DNA from: Kriegella aquimaris
GTDB lineage: Bacteria > Bacteroidota > Bacteroidia > Flavobacteriales > Flavobacteriaceae
Length of the DNA stretch: 64,000 bases
NCBI RefSeq assembly: GCF_900103215.1
Contig: NZ_FNGV01000004.1
Span: 310,001-374,000 of the forward strand
Reading direction: 5' to 3'
This document shows positions 34,115 through 44,231 of this stretch, piece after piece. Made by a program: the position numbers and the translations under genes. Under the pieces are notes generated by a model. It was given only the letters and a program-made list of their open reading frames with translations, was not told the origin of the DNA and searched no databases. Every line of letters begins with the position of its first letter. Positions within the stretch are counted from its first letter, which is position 1.

Positions 34115-34131
34115 AGGAAATACCCTAATTT

Positions 34132-37100
34132 ATGAAGCTGGAAAAACAAGGATTATATCTCCCGGAATTTGAACATGAGAATTGTGGTGCAGGGTTCATC
34201 TGTAGCCTTAAAGGAAAAAAGTCGAATGACATTATTCATAAGGCACTTGAAATATTAGACAAACTCGAGCATCGTGGTGCAGTAAGTTCAGATGGAAAAA
34301 CAGGTGATGGTGCTGGAATTTTAGTAGATATTCCACATGACTTTTTTAATGATGTATGTAATTTTGAATTACCGGAACCTGGTGAATATGCCGTTGCAAA
34401 TGTCTTCTTACCACAAAAAGAAAATCAACGCAACTATTGCTGTGAGGTATTGGAAGAAAATATCGAAAAACAAGGACTCCAACTTTTGGGCTGGCGAGAT
34501 GTACCGGTAAACAAATCAATACCCGGAAGAGTCGCCATGGAGACTGAACCTTATGTAAGACAGGTTTTCATTGGAAAAAAGGATGCCGAACAAGACAGTA
34601 CACAGTTCAATCTAAAGTTATTCATCGCTAGAAAAGTTTCGGAGCATACGGTTATTGCATCCAAACTTTCGGAAAGCAAGTATTTCTACTTCCCCAGTCT
34701 TTCGACCAAAATTATCATATTCAAGGGGCTTTTAATGCCTAAAGATATCAGTCTTTACTACAGAGATTTAATGGATCCAAGGGTGGTTACCAGATTGGCA
34801 TTGGTACACCAGCGTTTTTCTACCAACACATTCCCGACATGGGATTTGGCGCAACCTTTCAGATATATGTGCCATAACGGAGAGATCAATACCCTACGTG
34901 GTAATGTTTCCCGTATGCGTTCAAGGGAAGAACTTTTGAAAAGCGATTGGTTCGGTGATGAAATAAAGAATATTCTTCCTATCATATTACCAGGAAAATC
35001 AGATTCTGCTACCATGGACATGGTAGTAGAACTACTGTTGATGACTGGACGTTCGTTGCCTGAAGTCATGATGGTACTCGTACCTGAAGCCTGGGAAAAG
35101 AATCCGGAAATGTCTGAGGCGAAAAAAGCCTTTTACGAATATCACTCCTGTTTGATGGAACCTTGGGACGGACCCGCATCCATACCATTTACCGATGGCA
35201 ACTATATCGGTGCCGTTTTAGACCGTAATGGTTTGCGACCTTCAAGATATTCCGTGACCAAAGACGGCTACGTTGTCATGTCATCGGAGACCGGTGTTTT
35301 AGATTTGGCCCCGGAAAATATCGATTTACACGGAAGGCTTGAACCAGGAAAAATGTTCTTGGTGAACATGGAAGAGGGGCGCATCATCAACGATGAGGAA
35401 ATCAAAGAAGAAATTGCCCAGCGACATCCATATAAAGAATGGCTCGATAATAACTTGGTACACCTTAAAGACATACCTTACAACGATTGTCCTTTATTTT
35501 TAGGGGAAGCTTCCCTTGAAAAGAGAAAATCGGTTTTCGGTTACACTTTGGAAGATATCAATACTATTATCCTTCCTATGGGAAAAACGGCCAAAGAACC
35601 TATTGGTTCAATGGGGTCAGATACACCGATTGCGGTACTTTCGGATCGTCCGCAGCTTCTCTACAATTACTTTAAACAGCTTTTTGCTCAGGTAACAAAC
35701 CCACCTTTAGATGGTATTCGGGAAGAAATGATTACCGATATCAGTCTTACCTTAGGTAGTGATACCAATATTTTCGAATCTACCGAGCTACATTGTAGAA
35801 AACTTAAGATACAGAACCCTGTTATATCAAAAGAGGATCTCGATAAGATAAAAAATTACGATGCGAGCCCCGACTATAAAGTAGTTTCTATTTCTGTCCT
35901 TTATGAAATAAACAAAGGAAATAATGGCTTGGAAGAAGCTTTGGACGATATTCTCGACCAAGCATCAAAAGCCATAGATGAGGGAACCAACATCATCATA
36001 TTGTCCGATAGAAGTGTAAGCAAAGAAATGGCGCCAATTCCGGCCCTTTTAGCTTGTTCTTATGTAAACAGCGGACTCCAAAGGTTGGGTAAAAGATCAA
36101 AATTAAGTATCATCATCGAGTCTGCCGAGCCGCGTGAAGTTCATCACTTTTGCCTGCTGTTCGGATTTGGCGCAAGTGCCATTAACCCTTATCTGGTAAA
36201 TGAAATAATCGGTGAGCAGATAGAAGAACATGACATTACCGAATACACTTTCGACGAAGCCGTCAAGAATTACAACAAGGCTATTGGCAAAGGTATTTTA
36301 AAGGTGATGAACAAAATTGGTATTTCTACCTTGAATTCATATCGCGGGTCTCAATTGTTCGAGTGTATCGGTATAAACACAAAGGCCGTAGAAAAATACT
36401 TCCCCAATACCCCTACTAGAATTGAGGGTATCGGATTGTATGAAATCGAAAAGGAAATAGCAAAGCGTCATGCAAAAGCTTTTTCCAAAAAAGAAATAGC
36501 TGCCAACCTAGACCTTGAAATTGGAGGGGAATATCGCTGGAGAAGAGATGGCGAAAAGCACATGTTCAATCCATTATCTATTGCAAAACTCCAAAAAGCG
36601 GTTCGTAGCAATGAGCCGGACACCTACAAGGAGTTTGCGGAAATGGTGAACGAACAATCTAAAAACCTCATGACCATTAGAGGGCTGTTCGAGTTTTCAA
36701 ACTATGACCCCATACCTCTGGAAGAAGTAGAGCCGTGGACAGATATTGTGAAGCGATTTAAAACCGGTGCCATGTCTTATGGATCCATTAGTAAAGAAGC
36801 TCACGAGAACCTTGCTATCGCCATGAATCGTATTGGAGGTAAAAGCAATTCAGGTGAAGGCGGCGAAGATGCAGAACGTTTTTACAAAAATGCAAGTGGT
36901 GATTGGCGAAACAGTGCCATTAAACAAGTTGCCTCCGGTAGGTTCGGTGTAACTTCGAACTACCTTACCAGCGCTAAAGAAATTCAAATTAAGATGGCCC
37001 AAGGTGCAAAACCTGGGGAAGGCGGACAATTACCTGGACCTAAAGTAAATCAGGCAATTGCAAAAACGAGAAACTCAACACCTTATGTGGGTCTGATTTC

Positions 37101-38640
37101 TCCTCCACCCCATCATGATATTTATTCTATCGAAGATTTATCGCAATTGATATTTGACTTAAAGTCGGCCAATCGTGAAGCGCGTATCAACGTCAAGTTG
37201 GTTTCTGAAGTTGGTGTGGGTACCGTTGCGGCAGGTGTTTCTAAAGCCAAGGCCGATGTAGTTCTTATCTCTGGTTTTGATGGAGGAACAGGCGCCTCGC
37301 CTCTTACATCTTTGAAACATGCCGGACTTCCATGGGAGCTTGGCATTGCCGAGGCACAGCAAACTTTGGTTCTCAACGATCTAAGAAATAGAATTGTTTT
37401 GGAATGTGATGGTCAGTTAAAAACTGGTCGCGATGTTGCAATTGCTTGTCTTTTAGGCGCAGAAGAATTCGGTTTTGCGACTGCACCCTTAGTAGCCTCG
37501 GGCTGTATCATGATGCGTGTATGCCACTTGAATACCTGTCCGGTAGGTATCGCAACCCAGAATCCTGAATTGCGTAAAAAATTCGAGGGTAAACCGGAAC
37601 ATGTAGTCAACTACATGTATTTCGTTGCCCAAGAACTTCGAAGTATTATGGCGCAATTAGGCTTTAGAACAGTCAATGAAATGGTAGGTCAAGTTCAAAA
37701 GCTTGATCGTAAAAAAGCCATTGATCATTACAAAGCAGAAGGTATCGACCTTACTCCGATTTTATATCAAGTAGATGTACCGGCCGGGACCAAGTTTTAT
37801 AACACCCAAAAACAACAGCACGATATACACGGATCTATTGAATTCGATATCATAGAAAAAGCGCATCCCGCATTGTTTAGAAAGGAAAAAATCGCTTTAG
37901 ATTTCCCGATAAAAAATACGGACCGCGCTGTAGGCGCCATCATGAGCAACGAGATTTCAAAAATCTATGGTGCGGAAGGACTACCGGAAAACACCTTAAA
38001 GCTTAATTTTACCGGTTCTGCCGGTCAAAGTTTTGGGGCTTTTGCTACTAAAGGACTTACCATGATCGTCAACGGAAACACCAACGATTACTTAGGTAAA
38101 GGACTTTCGGGTGCAAAATTAATTATCAAAGTACCTTACAAATCGACCTTAAAACCGGAAGAAAACGTAATCACTGGTAACGTAACCTTGTACGGTGCAA
38201 CTTCTGGCGAAGCTTATATCAATGGAAAGGCCGGCGAACGTTTCTGTGTACGGAATTCAGGAGCTAAGGCTGTAGTTGAAGGAATCGGAGATCACGGCTG
38301 CGAATATATGACCGGCGGTATTGCCGTTATATTGGGAGAAGTAGGACGTAATTTCGGCGCTGGAATGAGCGGTGGAATAGCCTATGTATTTGATGAGAAA
38401 AAAACGTTCGCAAAGAGATGCAATACCGAAAGTCTGAATTTGTTGCCAGTTGATGAAGATAACGACATTGCAGAATTGCGACAACTGATCGAGAATCATT
38501 ACAATGCCACCCTTAGCCCGTTGGCACAGCGCATACTCGAAAATTGGGAAGAATGTTTACCTAAGTTCGTCAAGATCTTCCCTGAAGAATACAAACAAGC
38601 ACTGATTCGTTTGGAAAGAGAAAAAATGGAAACTATATAA
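34132..38640 (+). CDS. gltB: Glutamate synthase large subunit
   Basis: A 1502-aa GltB. Cys18 (EHENCGAGF) is the class II amidotransferase nucleophile, so 17 residues are likely removed as a propeptide. Domains in order: glutaminase (18-about 430), central domain (about 475-770), FMN/2-oxoglutarate synthase domain (about 830-1200) with the [3Fe-4S] cysteines 1125, 1131 and 1136 (GCIMMRVCHLNTCPVG), and the GXGXG beta-helix (about 1270-1450). It makes two glutamates from glutamine and 2-oxoglutarate, assimilating the ammonium produced by NirBD. gltD follows after 8 bp. Confidence 0.96.
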   Translation: MKLEKQGLYLPEFEHENCGAGFICSLKGKKSNDIIHKALEILDKLEHRGAVSSDGKTGDGAGILVDIPHDFFNDVCNFELPEPGEYAVANVFLPQKENQRNYCCEVLEENIEKQGLQLLGWRDVPVNKSIPGRVAMETEPYVRQVFIGKKDAEQDSTQFNLKLFIARKVSEHTVIASKLSESKYFYFPSLSTKIIIFKGLLMPKDISLYYRDLMDPRVVTRLALVHQRFSTNTFPTWDLAQPFRYMCHNGEINTLRGNVSRMRSREELLKSDWFGDEIKNILPIILPGKSDSATMDMVVELLLMTGRSLPEVMMVLVPEAWEKNPEMSEAKKAFYEYHSCLMEPWDGPASIPFTDGNYIGAVLDRNGLRPSRYSVTKDGYVVMSSETGVLDLAPENIDLHGRLEPGKMFLVNMEEGRIINDEEIKEEIAQRHPYKEWLDNNLVHLKDIPYNDCPLFLGEASLEKRKSVFGYTLEDINTIILPMGKTAKEPIGSMGSDTPIAVLSDRPQLLYNYFKQLFAQVTNPPLDGIREEMITDISLTLGSDTNIFESTELHCRKLKIQNPVISKEDLDKIKNYDASPDYKVVSISVLYEINKGNNGLEEALDDILDQASKAIDEGTNIIILSDRSVSKEMAPIPALLACSYVNSGLQRLGKRSKLSIIIESAEPREVHHFCLLFGFGASAINPYLVNEIIGEQIEEHDITEYTFDEAVKNYNKAIGKGILKVMNKIGISTLNSYRGSQLFECIGINTKAVEKYFPNTPTRIEGIGLYEIEKEIAKRHAKAFSKKEIAANLDLEIGGEYRWRRDGEKHMFNPLSIAKLQKAVRSNEPDTYKEFAEMVNEQSKNLMTIRGLFEFSNYDPIPLEEVEPWTDIVKRFKTGAMSYGSISKEAHENLAIAMNRIGGKSNSGEGGEDAERFYKNASGDWRNSAIKQVASGRFGVTSNYLTSAKEIQIKMAQGAKPGEGGQLPGPKVNQAIAKTRNSTPYVGLISPPPHHDIYSIEDLSQLIFDLKSANREARINVKLVSEVGVGTVAAGVSKAKADVVLISGFDGGTGASPLTSLKHAGLPWELGIAEAQQTLVLNDLRNRIVLECDGQLKTGRDVAIACLLGAEEFGFATAPLVASGCIMMRVCHLNTCPVGIATQNPELRKKFEGKPEHVVNYMYFVAQELRSIMAQLGFRTVNEMVGQVQKLDRKKAIDHYKAEGIDLTPILYQVDVPAGTKFYNTQKQQHDIHGSIEFDIIEKAHPALFRKEKIALDFPIKNTDRAVGAIMSNEISKIYGAEGLPENTLKLNFTGSAGQSFGAFATKGLTMIVNGNTNDYLGKGLSGAKLIIKVPYKSTLKPEENVITGNVTLYGATSGEAYINGKAGERFCVRNSGAKAVVEGIGDHGCEYMTGGIAVILGEVGRNFGAGMSGGIAYVFDEKKTFAKRCNTESLNLLPVDEDNDIAELRQLIENHYNATLSPLAQRILENWEECLPKFVKIFPEEYKQALIRLEREKMETI

Positions 38641-38648
38641 ATCGAGAA

Positions 38649-40115
38649 ATGGGAAAGATTACAGGATTTTTGGAATTCGATAGAAAAGTAGAAGAATACG
38701 CTCCTGCGGAAGAAAGGGTGAAAAATTACAAGGAATTCACCATTCCGATGAAGGAAACAGCGTTAAAGGAACAAGGTGCCCGTTGTATGGATTGTGGTAT
38801 TCCGTTCTGTCATAGCGGCTGCCCCCTAGGAAATTTAATTCCTGATTTTAATGACGCTGTTTACAAAGGCAAATGGGATAAGGCCGCAAAAATATTACAT
38901 GCGACCAACAACTTTCCAGAGTTCACAGGGCGATTGTGTCCTGCACCTTGCGAAGAGGCCTGTGTTTTAGGGATTAATGAAGACCCGGTTACCATAGAAA
39001 ATATTGAAAAAAATATTGTTGAAACAGCCTTTAAGAATGGATGGATCACACCAAACCCTCCTGCTGAAAGAACCGAAAAAAAGATAGCTGTGGTCGGTTC
39101 AGGACCAGCTGGTCTTGCGGCTGCACAACAGTTAAATCGGGCAGGACACTGGGTTACCGTTTTTGAGCGGGATGAAAAACCAGGTGGCTTGCTACGTTAC
39201 GGCATTCCTGATTTTAAGATGGAAAAACATGTCATTGATCGCAGATTGGCCGTATTAAAGGAGGAAGGCATCGAATTCAAATGTGGTGTTCATGTTGGTA
39301 AAGATATTACTGGCGAACAGCTCACTTCAGATTTTGACGCCGTTGTTTTAACTGGCGGTGCTACCGTACGAAGAAACCTTCCTATTAAAGGCGCTGACCT
39401 CAAAGGTGTTGTTCAGGCTATGGATTTTCTATCACAGAACAACAGACGTGTTGACGGTATAAAAGATTTAGGGGAAGAAATCAAGGCCACTGATAAAAAC
39501 GTAATTGTAATTGGTGGTGGAGATACCGGATCAGATTGTATCGGAACATCTTTCAGACATGGGGCCAAATCTGTTTCCAACTTCGAAATTTTAGGAAAAC
39601 CTACAACCGAGCGTCCAGAAGGTCAACCTTGGCCATTTTGGCCCATGCGGTTGCGAACCAGCTCTTCACACAAGGAAGGTGCTGAACGATTTTTCAGCAT
39701 TTCTACGAAAGAATTTGTTGGTGATGAAAATGGAAATTTGAAAGGTTTGATAACTTCGGAAGTAGAATGGATCAAAGAACCTGGCAAACGCATGATGTTA
39801 AAAGAAATCGAGGGTACCGAAAAAGAATGGGAATGTGAGTTGGCACTTTTAGCCTTAGGGTTCACAGGATCTGAAATGACCCTTGCAGACCAGTTGGGCC
39901 TCGAGAAAGACCCAAGAACGAATATCAAGGCATCGATTGAAGATTATATGACGAACGTTCCAGGCGTATTTGCGGCAGGTGACCAAAGAAGAGGCCAATC
40001 ATTGATTGTTTGGGCGATTTCAGAAGGTCGTCAAGCAGCCCATCACGTTGACAAGTACTTAATGGGGGCATCAGAGTTGCCACTAAAAGGTGAAGGCGAT
40101 TTGCCAAGGGTCTAA
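38649..40115 (+). CDS. gltD: Glutamate synthase small subunit
   Basis: A 488-aa NADPH-dependent FAD/Fe-S subunit. N-terminal cluster ligands Cys46, Cys49, Cys54, Cys58 and Cys97, Cys101, Cys105 (CPAPCEEAC), then FAD motif VGSGPAGLAAAQQL (about 139-152) and NADP motif VIGGGDTGSDC (about 287-297). It passes electrons from NADPH to GltB. Co-transcribed with gltB and closed by a strong terminator. Confidence 0.95.
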   Translation: MGKITGFLEFDRKVEEYAPAEERVKNYKEFTIPMKETALKEQGARCMDCGIPFCHSGCPLGNLIPDFNDAVYKGKWDKAAKILHATNNFPEFTGRLCPAPCEEACVLGINEDPVTIENIEKNIVETAFKNGWITPNPPAERTEKKIAVVGSGPAGLAAAQQLNRAGHWVTVFERDEKPGGLLRYGIPDFKMEKHVIDRRLAVLKEEGIEFKCGVHVGKDITGEQLTSDFDAVVLTGGATVRRNLPIKGADLKGVVQAMDFLSQNNRRVDGIKDLGEEIKATDKNVIVIGGGDTGSDCIGTSFRHGAKSVSNFEILGKPTTERPEGQPWPFWPMRLRTSSSHKEGAERFFSISTKEFVGDENGNLKGLITSEVEWIKEPGKRMMLKEIEGTEKEWECELALLALGFTGSEMTLADQLGLEKDPRTNIKASIEDYMTNVPGVFAAGDQRRGQSLIVWAISEGRQAAHHVDKYLMGASELPLKGEGDLPRV

Positions 40116-40148
40116 CACAGATAAGTGTATCATAAATGGAAACAACAT

Positions 40149-40183
40149 AATCCAACCCATGAAAATTGGGTTGGATTTTTTTT
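40149..40183 (+). terminator. gltBD intrinsic terminator
   Basis: AATCCAACCCA, a 7-base loop, TGGGTTGGATT and a T run to 40183. A perfect 11-bp stem 33 bp after the gltD stop. Confidence 0.92.
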
Positions 40184-40227
40184 GACCCCGCATATGGATT
40201 CGGCCATCCTATTTTTAATCTGAGCCT

Positions 40228-41073
40228 ATGATTATCAGAAAAGTTCTGAAATACATGATTATAAGTGCCTTGGCATTTACCTTAATGAATATTTCGGTAA
40301 AACAATTAGCACAGTACAATGTTTATGAGATTGTATTCTTCCGTGGCCTGGGTTCACTTTTATTGACGATGGGTATCTTATACCGGTTGAAAATTCCCGT
40401 ACTCGGTAACAAAAGAAAACTCTTGGTACTTCGAGCTTTAATTGGTACCAGCTCAATGACCTTGTTCTTTATGTCGTTGAAATACCTTTCCGCGGGAACC
40501 GCCGTTTCATTACGCTATCTAGCACCAATATTTTCAGCTATTTTTGCCATCCTTTTACTAAAAGAGAAAATAAGGGCTCCCCAATGGCTTTTCTTCCTAA
40601 TCTCTTTTACAGGCGTTTTAGTATTAAAAGGGCTGGACACCAATGTCAGTACTATCGGCCTCTTGCTTATTTTGGCAGCAGCTATATTGAGCGGTCTGGT
40701 TTACATTACAATTAGCAAAATAGGCAATAGTGACCACCCGGTGGTCATCATAAATTACTTTATGTTTACCGCGACAGTATTCGGCGGGCTATTAATGATA
40801 CCGTATTGGAAGAACCCCATCGGAACCGATTGGATCATCTTCATAGGTCTCGGCATTTTTGGTTTTATCGGACAACTTTATATGACCAAAGCTTTTCAAA
40901 TTGCCGCCAATAATCTTGTAGCCCCATTCAAATATCTCGAAGTACTTTTTACCGGACTTATCGGTTTTATGTGGCTGGGCGAAGTATATACCCAATGGAG
41001 CCTACTGGGCATTATTTTAATTATTCTTGGCCTGGTATCAAACGTGATTTACAAATCACAAAGAAACAAATAG
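40228..41073 (+). CDS. EamA/DMT-family transporter
   Basis: A 281-aa protein with about ten membrane helices in two EamA repeats (FRGLGSLLLTMGILYRL in the first half; PFKYLEVLFTGLIGFMWLGE in the second). These are drug/metabolite or amino-acid exporters of unknown substrate. Stand-alone, after the gltBD terminator and convergent with the first sulfatase gene. Confidence 0.88.
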   Translation: MIIRKVLKYMIISALAFTLMNISVKQLAQYNVYEIVFFRGLGSLLLTMGILYRLKIPVLGNKRKLLVLRALIGTSSMTLFFMSLKYLSAGTAVSLRYLAPIFSAIFAILLLKEKIRAPQWLFFLISFTGVLVLKGLDTNVSTIGLLLILAAAILSGLVYITISKIGNSDHPVVIINYFMFTATVFGGLLMIPYWKNPIGTDWIIFIGLGIFGFIGQLYMTKAFQIAANNLVAPFKYLEVLFTGLIGFMWLGEVYTQWSLLGIILIILGLVSNVIYKSQRNK

Positions 41074-41134
41074 CCGCAATCAAAATTATAGGAGTTATTA
41101 CCCCATCTGCCCATCAACTGAAACATTTTCCAGA

Positions 41135-42589
41135 TTATATTTTCCAACGCTCGCTTTCGGCCGTTATTTCAACATCCCATTCTTGATCCGGGTTTGATTG
41201 GTACTTCGGATCGTTATCTTTTATAGGAAATGATTCTAAGACTTGCTTTAAACGTTCAAAATTGGTTGTACGCTCTTTAGTGTTCAAGCTATCGATAATG
41301 TTATGTTCCTCATAGGGGTCAACCTTTAAATCAAAAAACTTTTCCGGTGCTCGATTCGAACTGATATATAGCTTGTATTTTTTGTTTCTCAGTACCCTAT
41401 CCCTAAAATTATATTGGTTCTCAACACCATTTGCAGTAAGACGCGCATTATTACCCCCTCCCATTCCCAAAATCCACTCGCGTGCAGATTCGGTACTGTC
41501 AAGCAAAACATTTTTAAAAGACTTACCATCAATTATTTGCGATGCATTGTGCTGAGTCCATTTGTTTGTTGATGCGGCACCGGCAACATCAATAAACGTT
41601 GGAAGCATATCGGTAAAGTCGATTAACGCATCAGATGTTTGATTCGCTTTTACCTTTCCGGGCCAACTTATAATAAAAGGTTCACAAATTCCGGCCTCTA
41701 CCGTACTGGCTTTCCCTCCCTTTATCTTCCGGCCTTTATATCCGCCGGTAATAGCCCCTGTGGTGCCGTTATCGGTAGTAAAAACCACCATGGTATTATC
41801 TAACAATTGGTTTCCTTTTAATGCCTCCATTAACTCACCAACGATTTTATCGGTGTACCGCACCATGGCCTTATGTTTGCCCAAATTATTGTTAGCCGAC
41901 TCATCGGGTGTATCCACAAAAGGTGTATGTGTCAAAACCATGGGATAATAGATGAACATTGGTTCTTTCTTATTGTCTTTCATGAACTGAATGATAAAAT
42001 CACGAAACACATCTGGTCCGAAGGCATCTGTGTAGGTGCTACTACCCTCTTTTGTAAAAATATAGGGGTCCCAATACCGTTCAGCACTAGGTTCCACCCC
42101 CGCCTCGTAGCCGGTCCACATACAGAATTCGTCAAAACCTGCTCTGGTCAGGGCATCAGGTTCTACCCGAAAATCATCAATTTGCCATTTGCCAGCAACG
42201 CAGGTTTTATAGCCTGCCCTTCTCATTTCTTGAACTAAGGAAGGATTAACGGTTTCATCAAAATGGGCACCACCGCCCCAACGGGGAACATCCCAATGAT
42301 TAACCCAACCATGCCTAAAGGGATACTGCCCAGTCAACAAGGTTACCCGCGACGGCGTACATTGCGGCATCGAATACACATTGTTGAACTGCATTCCCGA
42401 GGCGGCAAGTTTATCGATATTGGGTGTGACTATATCTTCAGCACCATAGTCGCTCACCCATTCCTTCCCCAAATCGTCTACTAGAATAAACAAGATATTG
42501 GGTGGACGGTCACCAACAACACTTGTTTTTATAGGTCCGTTACAACCCAGAAAGAACACGGCGATGAAGGTCAAAAAAACTCTGTACAT
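41135..42589 (-). CDS. Secreted S1-family sulfatase lipoprotein
   Basis: A 484-aa arylsulfatase-like lipoprotein (lipobox FFLGC, Cys16). The formylglycine signature is Cys77-Thr-Pro-Ser-Arg followed by LLTG; metal-site aspartates 38-39 (VDDLG) and the GKW motif (133-135) are present, with VVFTTDNG later. It should hydrolyse sulfate esters in the periplasm or at the cell surface after Cys-to-formylglycine conversion. Last gene of susC-susD-sulfatase-sulfatase-sulfatase, 9 bp behind the next sulfatase. Sulfatase subfamily and substrate cannot be fixed by eye. Confidence 0.9.
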   Translation of the reverse strand: MYRVFLTFIAVFFLGCNGPIKTSVVGDRPPNILFILVDDLGKEWVSDYGAEDIVTPNIDKLAASGMQFNNVYSMPQCTPSRVTLLTGQYPFRHGWVNHWDVPRWGGGAHFDETVNPSLVQEMRRAGYKTCVAGKWQIDDFRVEPDALTRAGFDEFCMWTGYEAGVEPSAERYWDPYIFTKEGSSTYTDAFGPDVFRDFIIQFMKDNKKEPMFIYYPMVLTHTPFVDTPDESANNNLGKHKAMVRYTDKIVGELMEALKGNQLLDNTMVVFTTDNGTTGAITGGYKGRKIKGGKASTVEAGICEPFIISWPGKVKANQTSDALIDFTDMLPTFIDVAGAASTNKWTQHNASQIIDGKSFKNVLLDSTESAREWILGMGGGNNARLTANGVENQYNFRDRVLRNKKYKLYISSNRAPEKFFDLKVDPYEEHNIIDSLNTKERTTNFERLKQVLESFPIKDNDPKYQSNPDQEWDVEITAESERWKI

Positions 42590-42598
42590 AAAATTGAT

Positions 42599-44140
42599 TT
42601 AAGACTTGTTTTTTACTTTCTCATAAATCTCTTGTAAAGACAATTCATCGTCCATCGTTTTTTGAAGCTCCAACAAATCGGCAAATAAGGTTTCGACCTT
42701 TTCGGAGTACTCTGGATCATCTGCCAAATCGTTCATTTCATTAGGGTCATTTTCCAAATCGAACAAAAGCACTTTCTCAATTTTAGGATAGACCAAAAGT
42801 TTGAATCCATTTTTACGTATCATTCGTTGAACATTGATATAGGCTCCATATACCCCATCGTAATGACTTTCTTTCCGGTCCCCATTGATAATATCCATAA
42901 AGCTATTGAACTGCACATAATCGGGCTTATCAACATTTGCCAATTCTAAAGTGGTGGCCATAATATCTTGTAAATAGACATCTTGATTTAAAAGTTTACC
43001 CTTTGGAATGCCAGGACCGACAACCATCATGGGTATACGAACGCTATGGTCAAACATACTTTGTTTTCCTATCAGTCCGTGATGACCTACTGAAAGTCCG
43101 TGGTCTGCACCAAAAAAGATATAAGTATTGTCTATTTTACCGCTTGCTTCCAAGGCATCGAGCACTTTTCCTATTTGCTCATCCATATGACTTAAAAGGG
43201 CATAGTATTCTCGACGATGTACCTTAACCGCATATTCGGTTCTCGGAAAAGGAGCCAAGGCCTCATCCCTAAGTCCAGGAGGATTTCCCATATCATCTTT
43301 CCAAGGATATTCCGGCAAGAAATTTTCAGGAACTTCTATATCTTCCAAAGGATACATATCTAAAAATCGTTGAGGAGCCTGTCTCGGATCGTGAGTCGCG
43401 TTAAAGGCCAAATACATGAAGAAGGGATCCTCTTTTTTCTTCGCCGTTTCTATAAAGGAAAGGGCATCGTCACGCACTACTTCGCTCCAGTGCTTTCCGC
43501 CTTCCCAAAAACCACCTTGCAAGGTATCGGTAGGTGACCACTCTGTATCGTCCGGACCTGTGGGTCGACCATAACCCAGAGGCATGTAGTCGTTCCAATC
43601 TTTCATGTCACCCGATTCTTCTTTCCACTTTTTAATGCCAGCGCCCAATTTGTTCGCATGGTCTCTCGGCATTCCCGGACGTATGTGTTGAGCTTCATTA
43701 AAAATAGTGTCGGCTGGGGCTTGTACATGCCATTTACCGGTCATATACGTATTGTAGCCTTGCCTTTCCAACAATCTGCTCCAAGTTTGGTTTAAGGCCG
43801 TGGTATCGCCTTTAGCCCATTTGGCACTTTTTTTCTGGGCATTCCAAATATAAGAGCCTGAAATTATCATGGCACGCGAGGCCACGCATATCGCGCCGTT
43901 CCAGCCCCCCATATTGTAGGCATGGGTAAATGAAGTACCACCAGTTACCAATCGGTCTAAATTAGGGGTATGAACCTCGTCAAAACCAAGTGCCCTGATA
44001 CTTTCAAAAGTCTGATCATCGGCAAACAAAAAAACAAAGTTGGGTTTTTCTTCTACTTTATTATCTTTCTCTGGCCCGGAAGTCTTACAAGACGCAACCA
44101 ACAGTATTAAAAGGATGGAAAATAAATGTGTTATTCTCAT
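42599..44140 (-). CDS. Secreted S1-family sulfatase with CxAxR signature
   Basis: A 513-aa sulfatase lipoprotein (lipobox VASC, Cys18). Metal aspartates 41-42 (ADDQT), signature Cys85-Val-Ala-Ser-Arg and MTGKWH. The third position is Ala instead of the usual Pro, an accepted but less common variant (C/S-x-P/A-x-R). Resembles choline/iduronate-sulfatase-like members. It lies between two other sulfatases; 9 bp to the downstream one. Confidence 0.88.
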   Translation of the reverse strand: MRITHLFSILLILLVASCKTSGPEKDNKVEEKPNFVFLFADDQTFESIRALGFDEVHTPNLDRLVTGGTSFTHAYNMGGWNGAICVASRAMIISGSYIWNAQKKSAKWAKGDTTALNQTWSRLLERQGYNTYMTGKWHVQAPADTIFNEAQHIRPGMPRDHANKLGAGIKKWKEESGDMKDWNDYMPLGYGRPTGPDDTEWSPTDTLQGGFWEGGKHWSEVVRDDALSFIETAKKKEDPFFMYLAFNATHDPRQAPQRFLDMYPLEDIEVPENFLPEYPWKDDMGNPPGLRDEALAPFPRTEYAVKVHRREYYALLSHMDEQIGKVLDALEASGKIDNTYIFFGADHGLSVGHHGLIGKQSMFDHSVRIPMMVVGPGIPKGKLLNQDVYLQDIMATTLELANVDKPDYVQFNSFMDIINGDRKESHYDGVYGAYINVQRMIRKNGFKLLVYPKIEKVLLFDLENDPNEMNDLADDPEYSEKVETLFADLLELQKTMDDELSLQEIYEKVKNKS

Positions 44141-44231
44141 AAATGTTCTTTTTTAATTATATGATGTCTGAAAAGTATTTAATAATCGTCACTATGAAAT
44201 AACTGCCGACGAATACCGACCGCCTATTTTT

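Larger units (their letters stand above)
33805..34131. other. gltB upstream region, 327 bp
   Basis: No gene. It contains three perfect -7 boxes (33925-33932 TATTTTTG, 33977-33984 TACTTTTG, 34107-34114 TATTTTTG), a 17-bp palindrome at 33981-33997, and a direct repeat CGTTGAAT (around 34036-34058). A short plus-strand frame running on from the acyl-CoA dehydrogenase end is not protein-like. Confidence 0.55.
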
